Shown: one piece after another, positions 7,201 to 12,683 of the stretch
Layout: each line of letters opens with the position of its first letter
How positions within the stretch are numbered: the stretch's first letter is position 1
Source of the DNA: Myxococcales bacterium UBA5297
GTDB taxonomy: Bacteria; Myxococcota; Myxococcia; Myxococcales; UBA5297
Length of the DNA stretch: 12,683 nucleotides
Assembly: GCA_002408385.1 (NCBI GenBank)
Contig: DHSB01000113.1
Span: 57,003-69,685, forward strand
Reading direction: 5' to 3'
Notes under the pieces: generated by a model
Database searches by the model: none
The model's input: only the letters and a program-made list of their open reading frames with translations
Told to the model about the DNA's origin: nothing
Translations under genes and position numbers: made by a program

Positions 7201-7435
7201 GCAGGTTCTTGAAGCGCTCGTCCTCCTTGAGCCGGCGGCACAGCTCGTAGCCGTCGATCCCGGTCATCTTGGTGTCGCTGATGACCAGGTCCGGGCTGCT
7301 GATGGCCACCTTCTGAAGGGCGTCATCGCCGCTGACCGCGGTGGTGACCGAGAAGCCCGCCTTCTTCAGCGAGACCTCCATCACCCGAAGGCTCTTCGGG
7401 TCGCCGTCTACCAGCAAGAGATGCTGCTTGGCCAC
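4298..7435 (-). CDS. Response regulator: receiver, PATAN/DUF4388-like domain, disordered linker, TM helix, TPR
   Basis: This is a 1045-residue protein from the GTG at 7435. The receiver (residues 1-125) keeps acidic Asp10 and Asp12, phospho-acceptor Asp54 ([10 protein letters not shown]), Thr84 (FLTAQ) and Lys106 (YLTKP), so it looks phosphorylatable. A PATAN/DUF4388-type domain follows at about 137-310. Its core runs [20 protein letters not shown], then [24 protein letters not shown] and a helical end. Residues about 320-797 are Pro/Ala/Glu-rich and predicted disordered. One membrane helix lies at about 798-820 ([19 protein letters not shown]), preceded by KRR, then a second low-complexity stretch and C-terminal TPR-like repeats (about 930-1038). 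The positive-inside rule puts the receiver in the cytoplasm and the TPRs in the periplasm. The frame extends 29 codons upstream, but only the GTG at 7435 has GGAG at 7-nt spacing and begins directly at the receiver fold. No kinase lies adjacent. It is divergent from the PilZ gene. The specific role is unknown. Confidence 0.88.
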   Translation of the reverse strand: MAKQHLLLVDGDPKSLRVMEVSLKKAGFSVTTAVSGDDALQKVAISSPDLVISDTKMTGIDGYELCRRLKEDERFKNLPFIFLTAQKSVEHKLKGLELGVEDYLTKPIYIKEIVARVKILLSKREKERMERERKEGKAFSGNLGDMGVVDLVQTFEMGRKTGTMRLKVGGKDARVFFRDGKLIDAELGRLKGENAFYRLLNANEGTFELEFGPHDRDDRLQMSTQGLLMEGMRRIDEWGRMLEQLPPLSTVFEIDYQQLAERLAEIPDEINGLLRLFDGQRSLEALIDDSDFDDLAALGIVSKLFFEGLIREVGESKPHRETKPKDIEQWLLAGPKSGKESEPAPAEAAQHVAQEAAGSPGVEEPPAGAAVQEAAQPAQWSAPEGQAPADAPVEAPAAGAVDTGSLEAAHPAQWAAPEGESPAEPSTQPEAPAALGSAPPQEAPEGGPAWAAPAGEASAAPQPDSPAPAQWSEPAPEEPEAGSAPIAPEQTGEATAGDAQGSAWFSGPKEEPAPVSPAEKPASSSLAEEPSDGLKRAEVFFFEQRDGDEADSVPTPVPEAAPAAAEATAATPVEPAAPADPAPVEAVAPAEAPARRSVSMTEGWASWLAPPDPLEVPAAVDADEPVAAVGREPTPADIFFGRVKPGVETSPAPLATPEPASAVAAEPAAETPVVAIPLTEPVAQPAAPMPLTVVADPGVAEQGLQGPVFGGAAAEPPREPEEPAPPSSGAYISFVDAPAPDPSAAAAEPAPSYAPAFGGPSPIASAPFESLPTPMAPDETLSIEEEWARAGLAPKRRWPIVVVLLVLAVGGFAAWGLLGGKPAPAVVEDGQPAQPAEPTAGEPPKVATPDEPPKADPGAQPANEGEQAPSVADPTDSPSADTAAVAAPEPGDAGAPEDASAAAQAAEPRDSNDEGAKKQEPAAPDDSAVEYAQFVKSGNKNFARNKLKLAVADFKNALRVNPAGTEALLGLGLSLVETSPKAAVPYLEKGLAKAPDHARGHVALGTAYQMMGRNKDAARAYQRYLVLDPNGDFAAEVRIILKDLR

Positions 7436-7442
7436 GGTGGTG

Positions 7443-7446
7443 CTCC
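7443..7446 (-). promoter_or_regulatory. Shine-Dalgarno GGAG deciding the response-regulator GTG start
   Basis: On the - strand CTGGAG ends 7 nt before the GTG at 7435-7433, and the protein then begins at the first receiver beta strand ([10 protein letters not shown]). The longer frame up to 7522 adds a basic, Arg/Pro-rich leader that looks non-coding. Confidence 0.65.
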
Positions 7447-7553
7447 AGTCGAGAAGGGCGCCCCCAGGCACGGGCACCCGCGCTGCCTGCCGGTCGCGTC
7501 GGCGGCCAAAAAAGCCTCGCAATGCGACCGGTTATCTTTCACGGAGGGCCCCG

Positions 7554-7582
7554 TTGGCGTCAAGCGTGCGCCCGGCTACGAT
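7554..7582 (+). promoter_or_regulatory. Candidate sigma70-type promoter for the PilZ gene
   Basis: TTGGCG at 7554-7559 and TACGAT at 7577-7582 are separated by exactly 17 nt. A start near 7590 would give a leader of about 38 nt containing AGGAG at 7613-7617. The 192-nt divergent intergenic region (7436-7627) must also hold the response-regulator promoter, for which I see no convincing match. Confidence 0.45.
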
Positions 7583-7627
7583 GACCCTCGCTCAACAGCC
7601 TGTCCGCATGCCAGGAGAGCCTGCGAC

Positions 7628-7957
7628 ATGACCGATCTTCGCCGCCACAAGCGCAAGCCGCTCGCCGTCGAATTCCGCTGCCGCGACGAGTCGGGGGCCG
7701 GGACCCTGCAGTTTGGCAGCGGCGACCTGTCGGCCGGGGGCGCCTTCCTTCGTTCCGACCTGCTGCTCGAGCAGGGCGAGCGGCTCTGGCTCGAGCTCGA
7801 GCTGCCCGGCCGCGAGCGCCCGGTGCGTGCCGAGGCGCGCGTCGCTTGGGTGCGCCGCTTTCCCTCCTCCGGCCAGGAGGGCGGAATGGGCATCGAGTTC
7901 TTGGGCATGACCGACGAGGACCGCCGCGCCGTCGAGTCGTTCGTCGAAGGGGCTTGA
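7628..7957 (+). CDS. Single-domain PilZ protein, probable c-di-GMP receptor
   Basis: This 109-residue protein is essentially one PilZ domain. The c-di-GMP binding signature is complete: RxxxR at Arg5-Arg9 (RRHKR) and DxSxxG at Asp33-Gly38 (DLSAGG). Between and after these lie the beta-barrel strands (LAVEFRCRD, ERLWLELELPG, VRAEARVAWVRR) and the closing GGMGIEFLGMTDEDRRAVESF, which ends in a helix. The layout matches the short PilZ-type proteins numerous in Myxococcus (family knowledge). Such proteins bind c-di-GMP and act through a partner, with no enzymatic activity of their own. The ATG at 7628 has AGGAG about 10 nt upstream. The frame is open far upstream to 6206, but that part is antisense to the response-regulator gene. 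It is divergent from the response-regulator gene and convergent with the J-domain gene. The partner is unknown, and either neighbour is possible. Confidence 0.9.
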   Translation: MTDLRRHKRKPLAVEFRCRDESGAGTLQFGSGDLSAGGAFLRSDLLLEQGERLWLELELPGRERPVRAEARVAWVRRFPSSGQEGGMGIEFLGMTDEDRRAVESFVEGA

Positions 7958-7964
7958 AGGCCGC

Positions 7965-8021
7965 TCGAAGAATCCTTCGAACGAAGACCGATCGGCCCGA
8001 GCCCCTCGATTCCGCTCGAGG
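7965..8021. terminator. Two hairpins between convergent PilZ and J-domain genes
   Basis: TCGAAG (7965-7970) and CTTCGA (7975-7980) form a 6-bp stem with loop AATC, 7 nt after the PilZ stop. CCTCGA (8004-8009) and TCGAGG (8016-8021) form a second 6-bp stem with a 6-nt loop. Neither is followed by a T-run, so terminator function is only suggested by the position between convergent stops. Confidence 0.3.
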
Positions 8022-8090
8022 TGAGCGGAGGCGGCGAGCCGAGGCCAGGCGAGCTTCCGACACCTCTTGAGCCGGGCGCGGCCCGTCGCT

Positions 8091-11000
8091 TCACTTGAAC
8101 AGGCCCCCGCCGCCCTTCTTGCGCCGCATCTCGATGAGCCGCAGCTCGGTCGAGGCCTCGGCGTTCCTGGGATTGGCGGCGACGGCCGAGCGGAAGTGCT
8201 TCTCGGCCTTGACGAGGTCGTTCTCGACCCGAGCGATGACCCCGAGCGTGTAGTGCGCCCGGTCGCATTCGCGATCGAGGCGCAGCGCCTGCTCGAGCTT
8301 GGTCTTGATCTGCTGCATGTTCGGTCTCTGCGCGGGGTCGAGGTACATCGCCCAGGCCTGCATCGCGAGGTGGTGCGCCTTGTTGCTCTCGGCAAAGGCC
8401 TTGCCGAAGAGCTCGGCGGCGGCGACGAACTCCTTCTTCTTGAGGAGCACCTCGGCCTGCTTGAGCGTCACCTCGAGGTCCGAGGCCTTGGGGGCCGACT
8501 GAGACGGGGCGGAGAGCCTCATCAGGTAGACGCTGCGCCTGGCGTCGTCCTGCAGCGTCTCGTACGCCTCGGTCAGGGCGGCGAAGATGTCCTTGACCTT
8601 GGGGGCGAGGTTCGCGAGCGCCGGCGGCAGGCGGTCCGGATGGAAGACCTTCACCAGCGCGAAGTAGGCGGCCTTAGCCTGCTCGCCGTTCGCGTCGCGC
8701 TGCAGGCCCAGGCGCACGAAGAGCTCCTCGCGCCCGATGCCGATGTGCCGCGCCTCGATCTTCTTGGCGAGCGCGATCTCCTCGGGGCTCAAGGTCGGAA
8801 TCTTGGCGGCTGTGGGAGCGGGGCTGGCTGCGCTCGGAACGCTGGAAGGCGTTTCGACGACGCCACCCTCGACAGCCGGCGGCCGCGGGAGGACGCCGAG
8901 GTTGTCGAAGGCACGCCGCAGCAGGCGCTGGCGTCGGGCGCGCACGTCCTTGGGGTCAGTCACGATCTCACCATCGTCGTCATAAAAAGGTTCGTCCCCG
9001 GGGATGGCGAGCTCGTCCTCGGGGGACAAGGCCGCATTCCAGCCGCCCTCGACAGCCGGCGGCGTCTTCGTCTCTCCTTGGTAAGCGACGGCCTCGCCCT
9101 CGGGCGCCTCCATCCATTTCTCGTCCAGGCCCGGCAGCCGAGCCGGCCGATGCGGCGAAGGGAAGTCGCGCGGGGTCGGCGCCTCGGTATCCGTTCCGCC
9201 CGCCATCGCCTCGAGCACCGAGGCGATGCCGCCAGGCTGGGCAGGGCCGCCGAGAGACGGCTCGAGTGCGGGCGGCTCTTCGAAGAGCGGGGCGGAAGCG
9301 GGCTGCTCACGGTCGGCACGCGGCGCCCGCACAGGATGAAGGACAGGGGGCGCCGCCTGCGCGGGCGCGAAGAAGGGAATCGGGGGCGGCTCGAACTCGA
9401 CCGCGTCGTAGTCCATCGGCTCGTTCGACGACCAGGAGCGGCCCGGCTCCGGCGCGGGTGGGCGCGGCTCGTCGAAGACCATCTCCATCAGGCTCGGGGC
9501 CTTGGCAGCAGGCTCGACCGGCGAAGGGACCGAGGGAGGGGTGGGAGATCCAAGGACCGAGTCCCAAGAGCTGACGATCGAAGGCTCGTCGATGAGCGCT
9601 GCGCTCCCAAGCTCGATCGCCTCTTCAGGCGACAGATCGATCTCCGGGGTCGCCGCCAGCTCCGCGGGGCGAACCGGATCGGCTTCCGGTCCAGAGAGCT
9701 GCGCGGCGAGCTCGCGGGCTTGTTGCAGGCGGGCCTGTCGTCCCATTTCGGCCGCGAGCCTGGCCTCCAAGAGGTGCTCGTGCTCCTCCTGATCGCCCGC
9801 CTCGGCAGAATCGACCTGGGGGTCGTACTCCAGGAGGTCGTCCTCGGAGCCTTGCGCCAGGAGCTCCTGCGACGCGTCCAGCTCCAACTCGAGCGGCTCG
9901 AACCCGCCCCCGGGCGCCTCCTCGATCAGATCGCCGTCCAGATCGTCACCGGCGGCCGGAGAATCGAGGCCCGCATCGAGAGAGAGCCCCGCGGTGGCGA
10001 GCGCCATCTCCTCGGCCTCGACCGCGACGTCGATCAGCTCCAGGGACGCAGGCCCCGACGGCAGAGTGCCTGGCCGTTCGACCGGCCGTTCATCGCCGAG
10101 CCGCTCCTCGAGCTGCTCGGCGCGGGCGCGTTCGCGCTCGATCTGCGCCCCGAGCCCTGCGAGCTCCGAGGCGTCCGCCGCTTCACCCGTGCCGCTGCGA
10201 CAGGCGACAAGCGCGGCCTCCTCTGCCTGCCGGATTCTCCTCTGCAGGACCTGCGAGCCCGCTTCGGCCTCGAGCCGAGCGACCTCGTCCTGGTGCTGGG
10301 CCTGCCGCAGCTCGGCGAGCCTCTGTTCGAGCGCGCTGACTCGCTCGCGCTCCTGCTGCAGCCGCGCCTCGGCCTGGGCGCGCGCAGCCTCGAGCGCCTC
10401 GGCGGTTCCCGCCTCGCGAGCGAGCTGCTCGCGCTGCAGCGCCTCTTGCTCGAGCCGATGCTGGGCCTCTTCGGCGTCGCGCAACTGAGCCTCGAGCTCC
10501 GCGCGGACCTCTTCGGCCCGGGCGCGCGCCGCCTGTTCGGCCTCGCGCCGCGCCTGGGCCTCCGCGAGCTCGATGGCGAGCGCCTGCGAGCGCTCGCGCT
10601 CTTGACCGAGCCTCTCGCCAGCCTCGGCGCGCAGCGCGTCGAGGCTCGAACGCTGCTCTTGTTCGGCCTGCTCGCGGGCGCGCTGCTCTCTCTGCTCGGC
10701 CTCTTTCTCCAAGCGCTCGCGCAGCTCATCGGCGGCCTTCAGCTTCTCGACCAGCTCCTCGCGAGCCCTCTCGACCTCGCCGCGCGCGGCCGCTTCGGCC
10801 TCGCGCCACGCCTGGGCCTCGGCGAGCTCGGCGGCGAGCGCCTGCGAGCGCTCGCGCTCTTGACCCAGCCTCTCGTCCGCCTCGGCGCGCAGCGCGTCGG
10901 CGCGGCTGCGCCCTTCGCCTTCGGCCTGCTCGCGGGCGCGCTGCTCCCTCTGCTCGGCCTCTTTCTCCAAGCGCTCGCGCAGCTCATCGGCGGCCTTCAG

Positions 11001-12683
11001 CCTCTCGACCAGCTCCTCGCGAGCCCTCTCGACCTCGCCGCGCGCGGCCTCTTCGGCCTCGCGCCGGGTCTTGGCCTCCGCGAGCTCGGCGACGAGCGCC
11101 TGCGAGCGCTCGCGCTCTTCGCGCAGCCTCTCGTCCGCCTCGGCGCGCAGCGAGTCGGCGCGGCTGCGCCCTTCGCCCTCGGCCTGCTCACGGGCGCGCT
11201 GCTCTCTCTGCTCGGCCTCTTTCTCCAAGCGCTCGCGCGCCTCATCGGCGGCCTTCAGCCTCTCGACCAGCTCCTCGCGGGCCCTCTCGACCTCGGCGCG
11301 CGCGGCCGCTTCGGCCTCGCCGCGGGTCCTGGCCTCCGCGAGCTCGGCGGCGAGCGCCTGCGAGCGCTCGCGCTCTTCGCGCAGCCTCTCGTCCGCCTCG
11401 GCGCGCAGCGAGTCGGCGCGGCTGCGCCCTTCGCCTTCGGCCTGCTCGCGGGCGCGCTGCTCCCTCTGCTCGGCCTCTCTCTCCAAGCGCTCGCGCGCCT
11501 CATCGGCGACCTTCAGCTTCTCGACCAGCTCCTCGCGAGCCCTCTCGACCTCGGCGCGCGCGGCCGCTTCGGCCTCGCCGCGGGTCTTGGCCTCCGCGAG
11601 CTCGGCGGCGAGCGCCTCGGCGCGCTCGCGCTCCTCACGCAGCTTCTCCTCGAGCCCGGCGCGCAGCACCTCGGCGCTCTTGCGACCCTCGTCCTCGGCC
11701 TGCTCGCGGGCCCGCTGCTCCCTGCTCTGAGCCTCCAGAGCGAGCCGCTCGCACGCTTCGGTCACCCGCGCGAGCCGCTCGCCCAGCTCGTCCCGCGCCT
11801 TCTCCGCCTCGGTGCCCGCCGCCTGCTCGGATTCCCGCCGCGCTGCGGCCTCCCTGCGCTCCCGGTCCAAGGCGTCGATGCGCTCGGCCTGTTCACGCAG
11901 CCTCGCCTCGATCTCGGCGCGGAGGTGATCGGCGCTCTCCCGAGCTTGCCCCTCCGCTTGCTCGCGCGCCTGACGCTCCTTCTCCCGAGCCTCGGCCTCG
12001 AGTCGGCCCAGCGACTCCTCGGCCTCGCGGACCTTCGCCTCGAGCTCCTCGCGCATCCGCGCCGCTTCTTCGCGTGCCGCGGCGGCCGAGGAGTGGCCCT
12101 CGAGCTCCTCGGCGATCTCCGCCTCGAGCGCCTCGACCCACTCGGCCTGCTCGCCGAGCTGCTCTTCTTTCTCGGCGCGAATCTGCTCGGCGCTCTTGCG
12201 CGAATCCTCTTCGGCCTTCTCGCGGGCTCGCTGCTCCTTCTCGCGAGCCTCTTCCTCAGCGCGCCGGCGCGACTCGGCGAGCTCCGCCAGCCTCGCCTCG
12301 AGCTTTGCGCGGGCCTCGTCAAGCTGCGCGCGCTCCGACTCCTCGGCCTCGCGCCGCGCCATGGCCTGCTCGAGCGCGAGCTCGAGCTCTTCTACGCGCG
12401 CTCGCTCACGGGCGATGGCGGCCTGCGCTTCGGCGCGCTGTCGCTTTTCGGCCTCGCGCCGCTCGCGGTCGCGCTGTTCCTCGCGCTCGCCCGCCGCCCG
12501 CGCCGCCTCGTCCTCTTGCCGCCGCAGCGATTCTTCGGCGTCGCGCAGCCTCGCCTCGAGCTCGGCACACGCCTTCTTGGCCTCGGCACAGGCCACCTCG
12601 TCCGAGCTCCGAAGCGCCTCCAGCTCGGTCCTGCGTCGCTCGAGCTCGTCGGCGCGAGCGCGCTGCTCGGCGACCTGCTGCTC
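8091..12683 (-). CDS. Giant coiled-coil protein with C-terminal J domain and TPRs (5' end outside window)
   Basis: The frame stays open to the right edge, with 29 more codons beyond the valine codon (GTG) at 12596, so the N-terminus is missing and at least 1530 residues are present. From the edge down to about 10100 it is an uninterrupted Glu/Arg/Ala coiled coil made of phased 86-residue repeats. A Pro/Glu/Asp-rich linker follows (about 10090-8800), with conserved-looking acidic patches and FEPPPIPFFAPA. A J domain occupies about 8732-8517. Its HPD codons at 8634-8642 are intact, in helix II (AYFALVKVFHPDRLP), and helix III is IFAALTEAYETLQDDARRS. Three TPR-like repeats follow (8483-8127), the last canonical (AHYTLGVIARVENDLVKAEK). 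Family knowledge says J domains stimulate Hsp70 ATPase, and Myxococcota often join J and TPR domains behind a DUF4388 domain. The missing N-terminus might carry such a domain, or a receiver as in FrzS/AglZ, which is speculation. It is a plausible cytoplasmic scaffold. Confidence 0.88.
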   Translation of the reverse strand, partial: EQQVAEQRARADELERRRTELEALRSSDEVACAEAKKACAELEARLRDAEESLRRQEDEAARAAGEREEQRDRERREAEKRQRAEAQAAIARERARVEELELALEQAMARREAEESERAQLDEARAKLEARLAELAESRRRAEEEAREKEQRAREKAEEDSRKSAEQIRAEKEEQLGEQAEWVEALEAEIAEELEGHSSAAAAREEAARMREELEAKVREAEESLGRLEAEAREKERQAREQAEGQARESADHLRAEIEARLREQAERIDALDRERREAAARRESEQAAGTEAEKARDELGERLARVTEACERLALEAQSREQRAREQAEDEGRKSAEVLRAGLEEKLREERERAEALAAELAEAKTRGEAEAAARAEVERAREELVEKLKVADEARERLEREAEQREQRAREQAEGEGRSRADSLRAEADERLREERERSQALAAELAEARTRGEAEAAARAEVERAREELVERLKAADEARERLEKEAEQREQRAREQAEGEGRSRADSLRAEADERLREERERSQALVAELAEAKTRREAEEAARGEVERAREELVERLKAADELRERLEKEAEQREQRAREQAEGEGRSRADALRAEADERLGQERERSQALAAELAEAQAWREAEAAARGEVERAREELVEKLKAADELRERLEKEAEQREQRAREQAEQEQRSSLDALRAEAGERLGQERERSQALAIELAEAQARREAEQAARARAEEVRAELEAQLRDAEEAQHRLEQEALQREQLAREAGTAEALEAARAQAEARLQQERERVSALEQRLAELRQAQHQDEVARLEAEAGSQVLQRRIRQAEEAALVACRSGTGEAADASELAGLGAQIERERARAEQLEERLGDERPVERPGTLPSGPASLELIDVAVEAEEMALATAGLSLDAGLDSPAAGDDLDGDLIEEAPGGGFEPLELELDASQELLAQGSEDDLLEYDPQVDSAEAGDQEEHEHLLEARLAAEMGRQARLQQARELAAQLSGPEADPVRPAELAATPEIDLSPEEAIELGSAALIDEPSIVSSWDSVLGSPTPPSVPSPVEPAAKAPSLMEMVFDEPRPPAPEPGRSWSSNEPMDYDAVEFEPPPIPFFAPAQAAPPVLHPVRAPRADREQPASAPLFEEPPALEPSLGGPAQPGGIASVLEAMAGGTDTEAPTPRDFPSPHRPARLPGLDEKWMEAPEGEAVAYQGETKTPPAVEGGWNAALSPEDELAIPGDEPFYDDDGEIVTDPKDVRARRQRLLRRAFDNLGVLPRPPAVEGGVVETPSSVPSAASPAPTAAKIPTLSPEEIALAKKIEARHIGIGREELFVRLGLQRDANGEQAKAAYFALVKVFHPDRLPPALANLAPKVKDIFAALTEAYETLQDDARRSVYLMRLSAPSQSAPKASDLEVTLKQAEVLLKKKEFVAAAELFGKAFAESNKAHHLAMQAWAMYLDPAQRPNMQQIKTKLEQALRLDRECDRAHYTLGVIARVENDLVKAEKHFRSAVAANPRNAEASTELRLIEMRRKKGGGGLFK
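10293..12614 (-). repeat. 258-bp (86-residue) coding tandem repeat, nine in-phase units
   Basis: Units on the - strand are 12614-12357, 12356-12099, 12098-11841, 11840-11583, 11582-11325, 11324-11067, 11066-10809, 10808-10551 and 10550-10293. The four units spanning 11582-10551 are nearly identical: the first two differ at about 5 of 86 residues and the others at about 9-10. Landmarks recur at fixed offsets, including REEL at offset 15, RARE at offset 42 and ERERSQALAAELAEA near the end. Outer units are diverged but keep the same phase with no indels, and traces continue past the right edge. Confidence 0.9.

Noticed and set aside
6206..7627. Upstream 474-codon extension of the PilZ frame
   Set aside because: It is antisense to the receiver and PATAN coding region. 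The PilZ domain begins immediately after the ATG at 7628, which has its own ribosome binding site and a candidate promoter.
11071..11730. 219-residue Ser/Arg-rich + strand frame across the coiled coil
   Set aside because: It is a direct consequence of the repeated 258-bp coding unit on the other strand. Its apparent repeats are the antisense of the coiled coil.
12594..12596. GTG as the true start of the J-domain gene
   Set aside because: The coiled-coil frame continues without a stop to the right edge, in the same repeat phase. The gene therefore begins outside the window.

Overview
This is a strongly GC-rich bacterial window. The protein families suggest Myxococcota or another deltaproteobacterial relative: a response regulator fused to a PATAN/DUF4388-type domain and TPRs, a single-domain PilZ protein of the type abundant in Myxococcus, and a very long coiled-coil protein ending in a J domain plus TPRs. 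The taxonomic call is inference from families and base composition, since no marker such as 16S rRNA is present.

Layout, left to right. Positions 1-336 hold a 42-bp tandem repeat that enters from outside the window and decays rightward. Two small uncharacterised genes follow on the + strand (551-1267 and 1373-1765). On the - strand is a two-gene operon, tsaD (2886-3896) then rsmA/ksgA (2065-2889), joined by an ATGA overlap. It pairs a tRNA t6A synthesis enzyme with the 16S rRNA dimethyltransferase. This operon is bracketed by two inverted copies of a roughly 125-nt structured intergenic repeat (1877-2007 and 4063-4269). Hairpin differences between the copies largely preserve base pairing, and the second copy carries about 75 extra nt.

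The right half is signalling or scaffold material. On the - strand, 4298-7435 encodes a receiver domain, a PATAN-like domain, a disordered linker of about 480 residues, one transmembrane helix and C-terminal TPRs. Divergent from it is a 109-residue PilZ protein (7628-7957, +) with the full c-di-GMP motif. Convergent with that is the 3' part of a giant - strand gene (8091 to beyond 12683). Its product is a coiled coil built of in-phase 86-residue repeats, then a Pro/Glu-rich linker, a J domain with an intact HPD, and TPRs. A phosphorylation input, a c-di-GMP reader and a chaperone-linked scaffold side by side would fit a myxobacterial polarity, motility or envelope-signalling locus. That functional link rests only on adjacency.

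The most notable items are the homogenised 258-bp coding repeat, the membrane-spanning response regulator and the covarying inverted intergenic repeat. No transposase, integrase, tRNA, rRNA or CRISPR array was found.
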